Shown here: piece by piece, positions 7,088 through 12,010 of the stretch
Numbering within the stretch: position 1 is the stretch's first letter
Layout: every line of letters begins with the position of its first letter
NCBI GenBank assembly: GCA_902772945.1
Contig: CACYCU010000114.1
Coordinates: 1-12,010 of the forward strand
Source of the DNA: an uncultured bacterium
Lineage (GTDB): Bacteria > Cyanobacteriota > Vampirovibrionia > Gastranaerophilales > Gastranaerophilaceae
DNA length: 12,010 nucleotides
Reading direction: 5' to 3'
Notes under the pieces: model-generated
The model's input: the letters and a program-made list of their open reading frames with translations, nothing else
Told to the model about the DNA's origin: nothing
Database searches by the model: none
Translations under genes and position numbers: made by a program

Positions 7088-7372
7088 TTAAAAATTGTAA
7101 TTATCTTTCTCAAGTTCTTTTGCCTTAAGAAGTTTCTTTGATTTTATCATATTATTAAATTTTCTAAATTGTCTTTCTAACTTATATTTCATTAAATCTA
7201 CATTTTCAAGAGCTTGTTTTTTAGCTTCATTAATGGCCGGAGAATGTTTTTCATACAATTCACAAGCAGCATCTTTTAATTGTTTTCTTGATTCTTCTCC
7301 GGGTTTTGGAGCATATAAAACACCGGCAATAATCCCGCCTACGACACCTGCAAGCAGTCCCATTCCGAACAT
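7088..7372 (-). CDS. YtxH-domain protein (copy 2), downstream of an in-frame stop
   Basis: A 94-residue YtxH-type protein. The glycine-rich helix (about 3-19, GLLAGVVGGIIAG) leads into LYAPKPGEESR (about 19-29), then a long basic amphipathic helix. The ATG at 7370-7372 has no usable Shine-Dalgarno. A good one (AGAGG) instead precedes an ATG 21 bases upstream in the same frame, which reads Met-Ser-Lys-Asn, a TAA stop, Ser-Leu, and then this Met. The original gene probably began at 7393, and a nonsense change now forces a restart here. Re-initiation is plausible because the stop and the new ATG are 6 bases apart. Alternatives are a deliberate leader ORF or a sequencing error. The stop is overlapped by the SD of the YtxG-like gene, so the two are co-expressed. 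Confidence 0.8.
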   Translation of the reverse strand: MFGMGLLAGVVGGIIAGVLYAPKPGEESRKQLKDAACELYEKHSPAINEAKKQALENVDLMKYKLERQFRKFNNMIKSKKLLKAKELEKDNYNF

Positions 7373-7378
7373 TAGTGA

Positions 7379-7393
7379 TTAGTTTTTACTCAT
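7379..7393 (-). other. Four-codon ORF (MSKN-stop) in frame with ytxH copy 2
   Basis: ATG-AGT-AAA-AAC-TAA on the minus strand, with AGAGG 5 bases before the ATG. It is in frame with the ytxH-like gene that restarts at 7372. Met-Ser-Lys is a common beginning of YtxH proteins, so this looks like the severed original N-terminus. Confidence 0.65.
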
Positions 7394-7398
7394 ATTAA

Positions 7399-7403
7399 CC
7401 TCT
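7399..7403 (-). promoter_or_regulatory. Shine-Dalgarno serving the interrupted start
   Basis: AGAGG on the minus strand, 5 bases before the ATG at 7391-7393 but 26 bases before the ATG at 7370-7372, too far to serve the latter directly. Confidence 0.65.
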
Positions 7404-7415
7404 ACTTTCGATTTT

Positions 7416-7444
7416 ATATTATCATATTTTTTTCAGGATTACAA
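7416..7444 (-). promoter_or_regulatory. Candidate promoter of the ytxH copy 2 - ytxG unit
   Basis: Minus strand TTGTAA (7439-7444), a 17-base spacer, then TAATAT (7416-7421). Each box matches 4 of 6 consensus bases. The region is A/T-rich, so other -10 choices (for example TATGAT at 7421-7426) are possible. Confidence 0.4.
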
Positions 7445-7445
7445 G

Positions 7446-7805
7446 CTAAATAGCCAATTCAAGCGCTACGTCTCGTATTGCGCCTATCAAATTGTAAATT
7501 CTTTTTGCTTTTAATTTTTTCATTCTGAAAAATATCAAAACTGTATAAATAGCAACTGATGTAACTGTTTTGATAATCATTTTTTCATTTTGCTTTTTAA
7601 CAAAATCAATACCACTTTTTATTTTTTTACTAAAATCTGTAGAAACACATCTGACATATTGCATAAATGTTTTTGCAAGCGGATTGAACTCTTTTACACA
7701 ATCATTTATATCCAAAATCTTTTTATCTGCTTTTCTTATAAAAAAGATTAATTGGAGTGCAATTATTAATTCAGCTACAAAAATTATTGCAATAAATATG
7801 TACAT
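7446..7805 (-). CDS. Small membrane protein of unknown family
   Basis: I do not recognise this 119-residue protein. It has an N-terminal membrane helix (about 2-23), a basic and polar middle (24-76) with Cys36 and Cys53, a second hydrophobic segment (about 77-93), then a basic RMKKLKAKR stretch and a short C-terminal helix. Size, topology and position suggest it belongs with the YtxG/YtxH-like proteins that follow it, but the gap of about 50 bases holds a candidate promoter, so co-transcription is uncertain. There is no Shine-Dalgarno. Instead a TAAAAT box ends 7 bases before the ATG, so the mRNA may be leaderless. It is divergent from murT, 56 bases away. Confidence 0.7.
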   Translation of the reverse strand: MYIFIAIIFVAELIIALQLIFFIRKADKKILDINDCVKEFNPLAKTFMQYVRCVSTDFSKKIKSGIDFVKKQNEKMIIKTVTSVAIYTVLIFFRMKKLKAKRIYNLIGAIRDVALELAI

Positions 7806-7861
7806 AGGAGTTATTTTATATTATTATTAGGTAGAGGGGAATACGTCTAAAGGACTATTTT

Positions 7862-9190
7862 ATGAAAATCAGATTTTATATAGCTTTAATAACAGCAAGA
7901 CTTGCATATTTAGCAATAAAACTTTTGGCAAAAACTTCCGGCACTTCATTTGTCGGCAAACTATCACTCAAAATTTGTCCTGATTTTTTAAAATATTGTT
8001 CAAAATATATAACCGAAGGTTTCGTAACAGTTACGGGGACAAACGGGAAATCCACTACATCCGGACTTATTGCCCACATTTTAGCAACAGCACACCAAAA
8101 AGTAATCCATAACCTTGAAGGAGCAAATATGCTGACAGGTGTAGCAAATGTTTTCGCACTAAATGTCAGACCATTTATAAAATTTGATTATGCAGTAATT
8201 GAATCTGATGAAGCATATTTAACAAAATTATACGACTACATAAATTCAGATTATCTTGTTGTAACAAATCTTTTTAGAGATCAACTTGATAGATACGGAG
8301 AACTCAATACTACGGCCGGCTTTATAAAAGATGCAATCAACAAAAATCCGAATTTAAAATTAATTCTAAATGCCGATGACCCTTTAGTATCTACATTTAA
8401 CAGCACAAAATATGCAGTATACTATGGTTTTGAAAATGTAGAATATGATACGTCCTATGAACACAAATCAAATGCACCATCAGAAGTCTTCAATTGTTCT
8501 TGCGGCAATCCTTTGAGCTATTCAAAACAATTCTTCGCTCAGGAAGGACACTATTATTGCGAAAAATGCGGTTACAGACGTCCCGAATGTGATTATCCGG
8601 CAGATGTAGTCGTTCATAATGACTTTTCGGTTATTACCCTCAATATAAAGGGAATAAAATTTAAATTCACAGTAAATCTTGCAGGTTTGTACAATGCTTA
8701 TAACGCACTGGCAGCAATTGCATACGGACTTGAAAACGGTTTGAATCAAGCTGAAATTCAAAAGGCACTTGATAGCTACCACGCTATTTTTGGCAGAACT
8801 GAAAAACGAACAATTAACGGAAACCCCGTTCTAATTCAGTTAATCAAAAACCCTACAGGAGCCAGTGAAGTTTTAAAAACCGTTGATTTAAATTCAAATA
8901 TTGTAATTGCAATTAATGACAATTATGCAGATGGTCGAGATATTTCTTGGCTTTGGGATAGTGATTTTGAGCAATTAAAAAATGCAAAAAAACTCGTTAT
9001 AACATCAGGTATTAGAGCAAACGACATGGCAACCCGACTAAAATATGCAGGCATTGCGCAAGAAAAAATAATTATAGAACCAAATATTAAAAAAGCAATA
9101 GATATAGCAAGCAAAGATGGGAAGACTACACTTCTGCCGTCATATACTGCGCTTTTATCTATCAGTAAAAATAAAAAACAAGTGAGGTAA
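7862..9190 (+). CDS. murT: MurT-type Mur ligase (lipid II isoglutamine synthase subunit)
   Basis: The ATP-binding subunit of the MurT-GatD enzyme that amidates the glutamate of lipid II. It has 442 residues. The N-terminal region matches MurT (LSLKICPDFL), followed by the Mur-ligase P-loop GTNGKST (59-65), ESDEAYL (114-120) and TNLFRDQLDRYGE (135-147). A zinc-ribbon insert carries Cys212, 214, 233 and 236, and then comes a Mur ligase middle domain (LAGLYNAYNALAA). The C-terminal DUF1727 domain has INDNYADGRDISWLWD (351-366), the conserved MurT motif that contacts GatD. Odd points: the first zinc pair is Cys-Ser-Cys instead of C-x-x-C, and no gatD gene lies beside it. AGGA sits 7 bases before the ATG. 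It leads a tight unit with pdxJ and the zinc-ribbon gene. Confidence 0.93.
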   Translation: MKIRFYIALITARLAYLAIKLLAKTSGTSFVGKLSLKICPDFLKYCSKYITEGFVTVTGTNGKSTTSGLIAHILATAHQKVIHNLEGANMLTGVANVFALNVRPFIKFDYAVIESDEAYLTKLYDYINSDYLVVTNLFRDQLDRYGELNTTAGFIKDAINKNPNLKLILNADDPLVSTFNSTKYAVYYGFENVEYDTSYEHKSNAPSEVFNCSCGNPLSYSKQFFAQEGHYYCEKCGYRRPECDYPADVVVHNDFSVITLNIKGIKFKFTVNLAGLYNAYNALAAIAYGLENGLNQAEIQKALDSYHAIFGRTEKRTINGNPVLIQLIKNPTGASEVLKTVDLNSNIVIAINDNYADGRDISWLWDSDFEQLKNAKKLVITSGIRANDMATRLKYAGIAQEKIIIEPNIKKAIDIASKDGKTTLLPSYTALLSISKNKKQVR

Positions 9191-9192
9191 AA

Positions 9193-9903
9193 ATGTTATT
9201 AGGTGTAAATATAGATCACATAGCTACATTAAGAAACGCAAGAGGTGGCATTGAGCCCAGCGTAATAAAAGGAGCTGAAATTGCCGAAGCAAACGGCGCA
9301 ACATCAATCACAACACACTTAAGAGAAGACAGACGACACATAAAAGATGAAGATGTTTATACTTTAATAAATACTTTAAAAACCCGCCTAAACCTTGAAA
9401 TGGCTATGGCAGAAGATATTCGATCTATTGCATTAGAAATCAAACCCCATTCAATATGCCTTGTTCCGGAAAAAAGGCAAGAAGTTACAACAGAAGGCGG
9501 ACTTGATGTTGCAGGTCAGCTTGATAAAGTTACGGAATTTATAAAACCTTTACTTGATGCAGGCATAATCGTAAGTTTATTTATCGATCCTGATGAAAAA
9601 CAAGTTAAAGCTTCAGCAAAAACAGGAGCTCAATTTATTGAAATGCACACAGGTTCTTATGCAGAATGCTTTGGCTACAAAGAGGAAGAAGAGGAATTTC
9701 AAAAACTTAAAAAATCAGCTCAGTTGGCTCAAAATTTAGGTTTGAAAGTAAATGCCGGACATGGTTTGAATTATGAAAACGTACACAGAATGCACGAAAT
9801 TGAAGGTTTGTATGAGCTAAATATTGGACACAGCATAATTTCTCGTGCAATATTTACCGGATTACCGGAAGCTGTAAGCAAAATGAGGAACTTAATCAAA
9901 TGA
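9193..9903 (+). CDS. pdxJ: Pyridoxine 5'-phosphate synthase
   Basis: Condenses 1-deoxyxylulose 5-phosphate with 3-amino-2-oxopropyl phosphate to give pyridoxine 5'-phosphate, the last ring-forming step of the DXP-dependent vitamin B6 route. It has 236 residues, the normal length. All main motifs are present: GVNIDHIATLRNARGG (4-19), THLREDRRHI (41-50, with His42, Arg44 and His49), EMAM (Glu69), PEKRQEVTTEGGLD (92-105), SLFIDPD, EMHTGSYAE (150-158), AGHGLNY (His190) and LNIGHSIISRAI (209-220). GTGAGG lies 5 bases before the ATG and overlaps the end of murT, which stops 2 bases earlier. The stop overlaps the next start as ATGA. A bacterium making B6 this way needs no PdxS/PdxT. Confidence 0.98.
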   Translation: MLLGVNIDHIATLRNARGGIEPSVIKGAEIAEANGATSITTHLREDRRHIKDEDVYTLINTLKTRLNLEMAMAEDIRSIALEIKPHSICLVPEKRQEVTTEGGLDVAGQLDKVTEFIKPLLDAGIIVSLFIDPDEKQVKASAKTGAQFIEMHTGSYAECFGYKEEEEEFQKLKKSAQLAQNLGLKVNAGHGLNYENVHRMHEIEGLYELNIGHSIISRAIFTGLPEAVSKMRNLIK

Positions 9904-10214
9904 AATCAGAACAAGAAATAATAGAAGAAATGCAAGCAGTAGTTGAACAAATGCGTATAGATGATATTGAGGACAATCCTGATATTGTTGATGAGATGTT
10001 CGATTGTGATTGCTGTGGTGAAGCTAAATCCCTTGCAGGCTCTATTGAATACGAAGGCTACAGATTATGCAACGATTGTGTTTTAATTGCAGAAACAGGC
10101 TTTGCATTGGGAAAAATCAAATCCGTAACAGAACTTATCGGAGCTATTGAAGATAAGAACTTGGAACGCCTTGTAGAATTTATTAAGACTGAAGAGAAGA
10201 GTCAAAACAATTAG
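9900..10214 (+). CDS. Small acidic zinc-ribbon protein, function unknown
   Basis: A 104-residue acidic protein. After a helical, Glu/Asp-rich N-terminus (1-33) comes a likely metal site: Cys36-x-x-Cys39 with an extra Cys38, then Cys57-x-x-Cys60 after 17 residues. This spacing fits a four-cysteine zinc ribbon or treble clef, and the segment between (SIEYEGYRLCNDC) looks like the connecting beta hairpin. The C-terminus (61-100) is helical. The start overlaps the pdxJ stop as ATGA, with GAGGAA about 10 bases upstream, so it is translationally coupled to pdxJ. Its 3' end overlaps coaX on the other strand by 32 bases. I cannot assign a function; binding to nucleic acid or to a protein is possible. 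Confidence 0.8.
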   Translation: MKSEQEIIEEMQAVVEQMRIDDIEDNPDIVDEMFDCDCCGEAKSLAGSIEYEGYRLCNDCVLIAETGFALGKIKSVTELIGAIEDKNLERLVEFIKTEEKSQNN

Positions 10215-10953
10215 AATATATATATCTCAAACCTTCAAGAGTCAAAGTTGGATTAATATAATCAAAAGGTCTTTTCAAATAGTTTGCAATCAGCCCTGAA
10301 TACCCTCCTGTTGCAACAATTGTAGCTTTTTCTCCAAGTTCGTTTTCACATTGTTCAACAAGCCCGTCAATCATAGAAGCCGTTCCTCTGATAACTCCGG
10401 ATAAAATCGCATCGTTTGTATTATGACCTATTGCACAAGGAGAAATAGCAACATCTGTCCTTGGAAGTTTTGAAGTAAATTTATTTAAAGCTTTCATTTG
10501 TGACATAACACCAAGAGAAATAACCCCGCCCACAAATTCACCTTTAGAATTTACAACATCAAAAGTAGTCGCTGTTCCAAAATCGACAACGATTACAGGA
10601 CGTTTATACAATTCATAAGCTCCGGCAGCATTTGCAATTCTATCTGCTCCTGCTTCTTTTGGATTATCAATAGATATTTTTATACCGACATCAATTTCAG
10701 AAGAAAGCACAATAGAATTCAGTCCAAACACTCTATCACAAGCCGTCCTAAACTTTTGTGTCAATTCATCAACAACTGATGAAATTATACAGCCGTTAAC
10801 ATTAAAATCCTTGAACAATGATTTTAACAGAACTTCATACTCATCTGTCGGCAAATCTTTATCAGACGCCAACCTAAACTCTTCAACAAGAGCTTCTCCA
10901 TCAAAAAGTCCTAATGTAATACTTGTGTTTCCGATATCTGATGTCAACAGCAT
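10183..10953 (-). CDS. coaX: Type III pantothenate kinase
   Basis: Phosphorylates pantothenate, the first step of coenzyme A synthesis. Type III enzymes belong to the ASKHA fold. It has 256 residues, the usual length. The phosphate-1 motif DIGNTSITLGLF is at 6-17, AGADRIANA at 101-109 (catalytic Asp104), DFGTATTFD at 124-132, GGVISLGV at 142-149 and ATGGYSG at 214-220. An upstream in-frame ATG would add 13 residues, but the family begins right at MLLTSDIGNT and GAGGA lies upstream of that ATG, so I start at 10953. The Shine-Dalgarno is one arm of a 13-base inverted repeat. The stop lies inside the end of the convergent zinc-ribbon gene. A candidate promoter overlaps the end of the 70-residue gene upstream. 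Confidence 0.96.
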   Translation of the reverse strand: MLLTSDIGNTSITLGLFDGEALVEEFRLASDKDLPTDEYEVLLKSLFKDFNVNGCIISSVVDELTQKFRTACDRVFGLNSIVLSSEIDVGIKISIDNPKEAGADRIANAAGAYELYKRPVIVVDFGTATTFDVVNSKGEFVGGVISLGVMSQMKALNKFTSKLPRTDVAISPCAIGHNTNDAILSGVIRGTASMIDGLVEQCENELGEKATIVATGGYSGLIANYLKRPFDYINPTLTLEGLRYIYSNCFDSSLQS

Positions 10954-10961
10954 AAAACTAG

Positions 10962-10974
10962 TCCTCACTGAGGA
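10962..10974. repeat. 13-base inverted repeat over the coaX Shine-Dalgarno
   Basis: TCCTCA-C-TGAGGA, perfect 6-base arms around one central base. On the minus strand the second arm (TGAGGA) supplies the coaX ribosome-binding site, and the site lies between the candidate -10 and the ATG. It could be an operator. With a one-base loop an RNA hairpin would have to open its inner pairs. Confidence 0.4.
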
Positions 10975-10976
10975 AC

Positions 10977-11005
10977 AGTTTATACTAAACAAAACTCTTT
11001 TGCAA
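10977..11005 (-). promoter_or_regulatory. Candidate coaX promoter
   Basis: Minus strand TTGCAA (11000-11005), a 17-base spacer, then TAAACT (10977-10982). Each box matches 4 of 6 consensus bases. The predicted transcript start near 10970 would fall inside the inverted repeat. Confidence 0.4.
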
Positions 11006-11010
11006 AATTA

Positions 11011-11223
11011 CTATGTAGTTCGATTTCCAGCATCAACTATAACAGAATTTCCCAGAGTATATATCTGAGTATTTGGATAATTACCGGTACTCAACCCTGC
11101 CACAAGATGCTCTTCAAATTTCCTTTTATTAGTTTTTCCTGCATCAGCTTTCAATGCACCACTACCAAGTTGATCTTCACCTGGTGTAGAAAATAATACC
11201 TTTTTTATAGCTTCTAAGCCCAT
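11011..11223 (-). CDS. Small hypothetical protein, 70 residues
   Basis: I do not recognise this protein. It is short, soluble by composition and without a signal peptide or membrane helix. The first half is basic and Gly/Lys-rich (about 14-36), and the C-terminus is likely beta-strand (QIYTLGNSVIVDAG, 53-66). The coding call rests on AGGAG at 11231-11235, 7 bases before the ATG, on a clean reading frame between two genes of the same strand, and on an A/T-rich, promoter-like region upstream. It may be a lineage-specific gene. It ends about 57 bases before coaX. Confidence 0.62.
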   Translation of the reverse strand: MGLEAIKKVLFSTPGEDQLGSGALKADAGKTNKRKFEEHLVAGLSTGNYPNTQIYTLGNSVIVDAGNRTT

Positions 11224-11245
11224 AGTTATACTCCTATATATCTCT

Positions 11246-11257
11246 TATATATATATA
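11246..11257. repeat. (TA)6 tract upstream of the 70-residue gene
   Basis: Twelve alternating T/A bases, 23 bases before the ATG at 11223. The surrounding 11224-11316 gap holds several TATA-like boxes on the minus strand but no single clear promoter, and no hairpin terminator for sdaA. The repeat could vary in length and change promoter spacing, but that is speculative. Confidence 0.35.
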
Positions 11258-11316
11258 AAGAATATAATTTCCATGGAATTGCCTAAATTTTTCTATTTAT
11301 TTACAAAAGTTTACAA

Positions 11317-12010
11317 TTATTTTAAAATATTTCTTTCTAATGCTATTGCAGTTTTTGTTTTTGCAAGTCCGCCTTGAGAACTCTCTTTTAAAAGTGGTGA
11401 CATAAGAGCTCCTGTTTGCTCCATAGCATCCACAACTTCGTCAACCGGAATTTTTGAAATAATATCAGCCATCGCCAGCTCAGATGACGTTACAGCATGA
11501 ATTGCCAAAAAAGGATTTCTCTTGACACAAGGTATTTCAACAAGCCCGCAGACAGGATCACAGGTTAATCCCATAATATTTTTTAGTGCTAATGCAACTG
11601 CATTTAAAATTTGTTTTAGATTTCCGCCTCTCATTTGAGTTAAAGCAGCCGCTGCCATCGCTGAGGCTACACCGCATTCAGCTTGACAACCGCCTACAGC
11701 ACCTGCAAGCGACATTTTATTTGACACAAGTTTGCCAACTTCACCTGCTGTTATTAATGCATTTATTTGTTCATTTTCAGAAATATTGAAATCTTGAGAA
11801 AAAGCTATAACAACAGCAGGAACAATTCCACAAGAACCAGCCGTAGGACATGCAACAATTGTACCCATCCTAAGATTTTGTTCACTTGTTGCAAGCGCAT
11901 ATGTCATTATTTTTTCTGCTGTTTTGCCAAGTATTGAACTCGATTTTTCATAACGTTTTTGAAGTTTATCACAATCATCACCACTCAAACCGCTTGGAGA
12001 TTTTTCCGTA
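11317..12010 (-). CDS. sdaA: L-serine dehydratase, iron-sulfur type, alpha domain (5' end beyond the window)
   Basis: Deaminates L-serine to pyruvate and ammonia using a [4Fe-4S] cluster. Visible motifs are CPTAGSCGIVPAVVIAF, GGCQAECGVASAMAAAALT and LTCDPVCGLVEIPCVKRN, which hold the conserved cysteines of the family, and a C-terminal GGLAKTKTAIALERNIL. The frame stays open to the window edge: the bases past the TTG at 11986-11988 read T-E-K-S-P-S-G before L-S-G-D-D, the SGL(T/S)G segment of the family. So that TTG is an internal leucine and the gene begins outside. About 231 codons are visible; a separate alpha subunit has roughly 290-300. Whether it is a two-subunit enzyme (sdaAA) or a single chain cannot be told here. 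No hairpin terminator is seen after the stop. Confidence 0.93.
   Translation of the reverse strand, partial: TEKSPSGLSGDDCDKLQKRYEKSSSILGKTAEKIMTYALATSEQNLRMGTIVACPTAGSCGIVPAVVIAFSQDFNISENEQINALITAGEVGKLVSNKMSLAGAVGGCQAECGVASAMAAAALTQMRGGNLKQILNAVALALKNIMGLTCDPVCGLVEIPCVKRNPFLAIHAVTSSELAMADIISKIPVDEVVDAMEQTGALMSPLLKESSQGGLAKTKTAIALERNILK

Noticed and set aside
10197..10246. Direct repeat AAGAGTCAAA, two copies 40 bases apart
   Set aside because: Only two 10-base copies, both inside the coaX coding region; expected by chance in A/T-rich DNA.
10811..11068. Plus-strand 85-codon open frame across the coaX 5' end
   Set aside because: It is antisense to coaX and the 70-residue gene, has no SD and resembles no protein.
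11270..11279. 10-base palindrome TTCCATGGAA
   Set aside because: Single copy, with no second site or clear link to a promoter.
11986..11988. TTG as start codon of the serine dehydratase
   Set aside because: The frame stays open to the window edge and the residues before it (TEKSPSG) continue the family SGL(T/S)G segment, so it is an internal leucine.
1..12010. CRISPR array, mobile element, prophage or tRNA gene
   Set aside because: No regular repeats, transposase or integrase motifs, or cloverleaf-like sequences were seen on either strand.

Overview
This AT-rich window carries densely packed housekeeping genes plus a block of small envelope-type proteins. It looks like a bacterial chromosome segment. 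No insertion sequence, phage gene, CRISPR array, tRNA or rRNA is visible. PdxJ (DXP-dependent vitamin B6 synthesis), a MurT-type Mur ligase, an iron-sulfur L-serine dehydratase and several YtxH/YtxG-like small proteins, together with strong A/T bias, best fit a non-photosynthetic relative of cyanobacteria (Gastranaerophilales / Melainabacteria). That placement is an inference from gene content and style, not from a marker gene. TAA, TAG and TGA all end genes here, so the genetic code looks standard.

Layout. (1) 38-3172, minus: leuS, then a secreted protein of unknown function starting at TTG, coupled to leuS by an SD that overlaps the leuS stop. (2) 3239-5866, plus: a four-gene unit with a secreted NTF2-like protein, lspA, an RluD-family pseudouridine synthase and a small LapA-like membrane protein. 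(3) 5863-7805, minus: five small proteins. They are a DUF2963-like repeat protein, a YtxH protein with its own promoter and terminator, a YtxG/DUF948-like protein, a second YtxH protein, and an unrecognised two-helix membrane protein. (4) 7862-10214, plus: a tight murT-pdxJ-zinc-ribbon unit. (5) 10183-12010, minus: the 5'-truncated sdaA gene, a 70-residue unknown protein and coaX.

How the genes relate. leuS, rluD, pdxJ, coaX and sdaA serve translation and cofactor or amino-acid metabolism. lspA, murT, the YtxH/YtxG-like proteins, the LapA-like protein and the two exported proteins point to the envelope.

Most unusual points: an in-frame TAA four codons into one ytxH-like gene, right behind a good Shine-Dalgarno start, with a restart ATG two codons later; an LspA that keeps its catalytic aspartates but lacks the conserved Asp/Lys of the first helix; murT without an adjacent gatD; phytoplasma-like 26-residue repeats in a gene flanked by the YtxH block; and two genes whose start codons sit 6-7 bases behind a -10 box, as expected for leaderless mRNAs.
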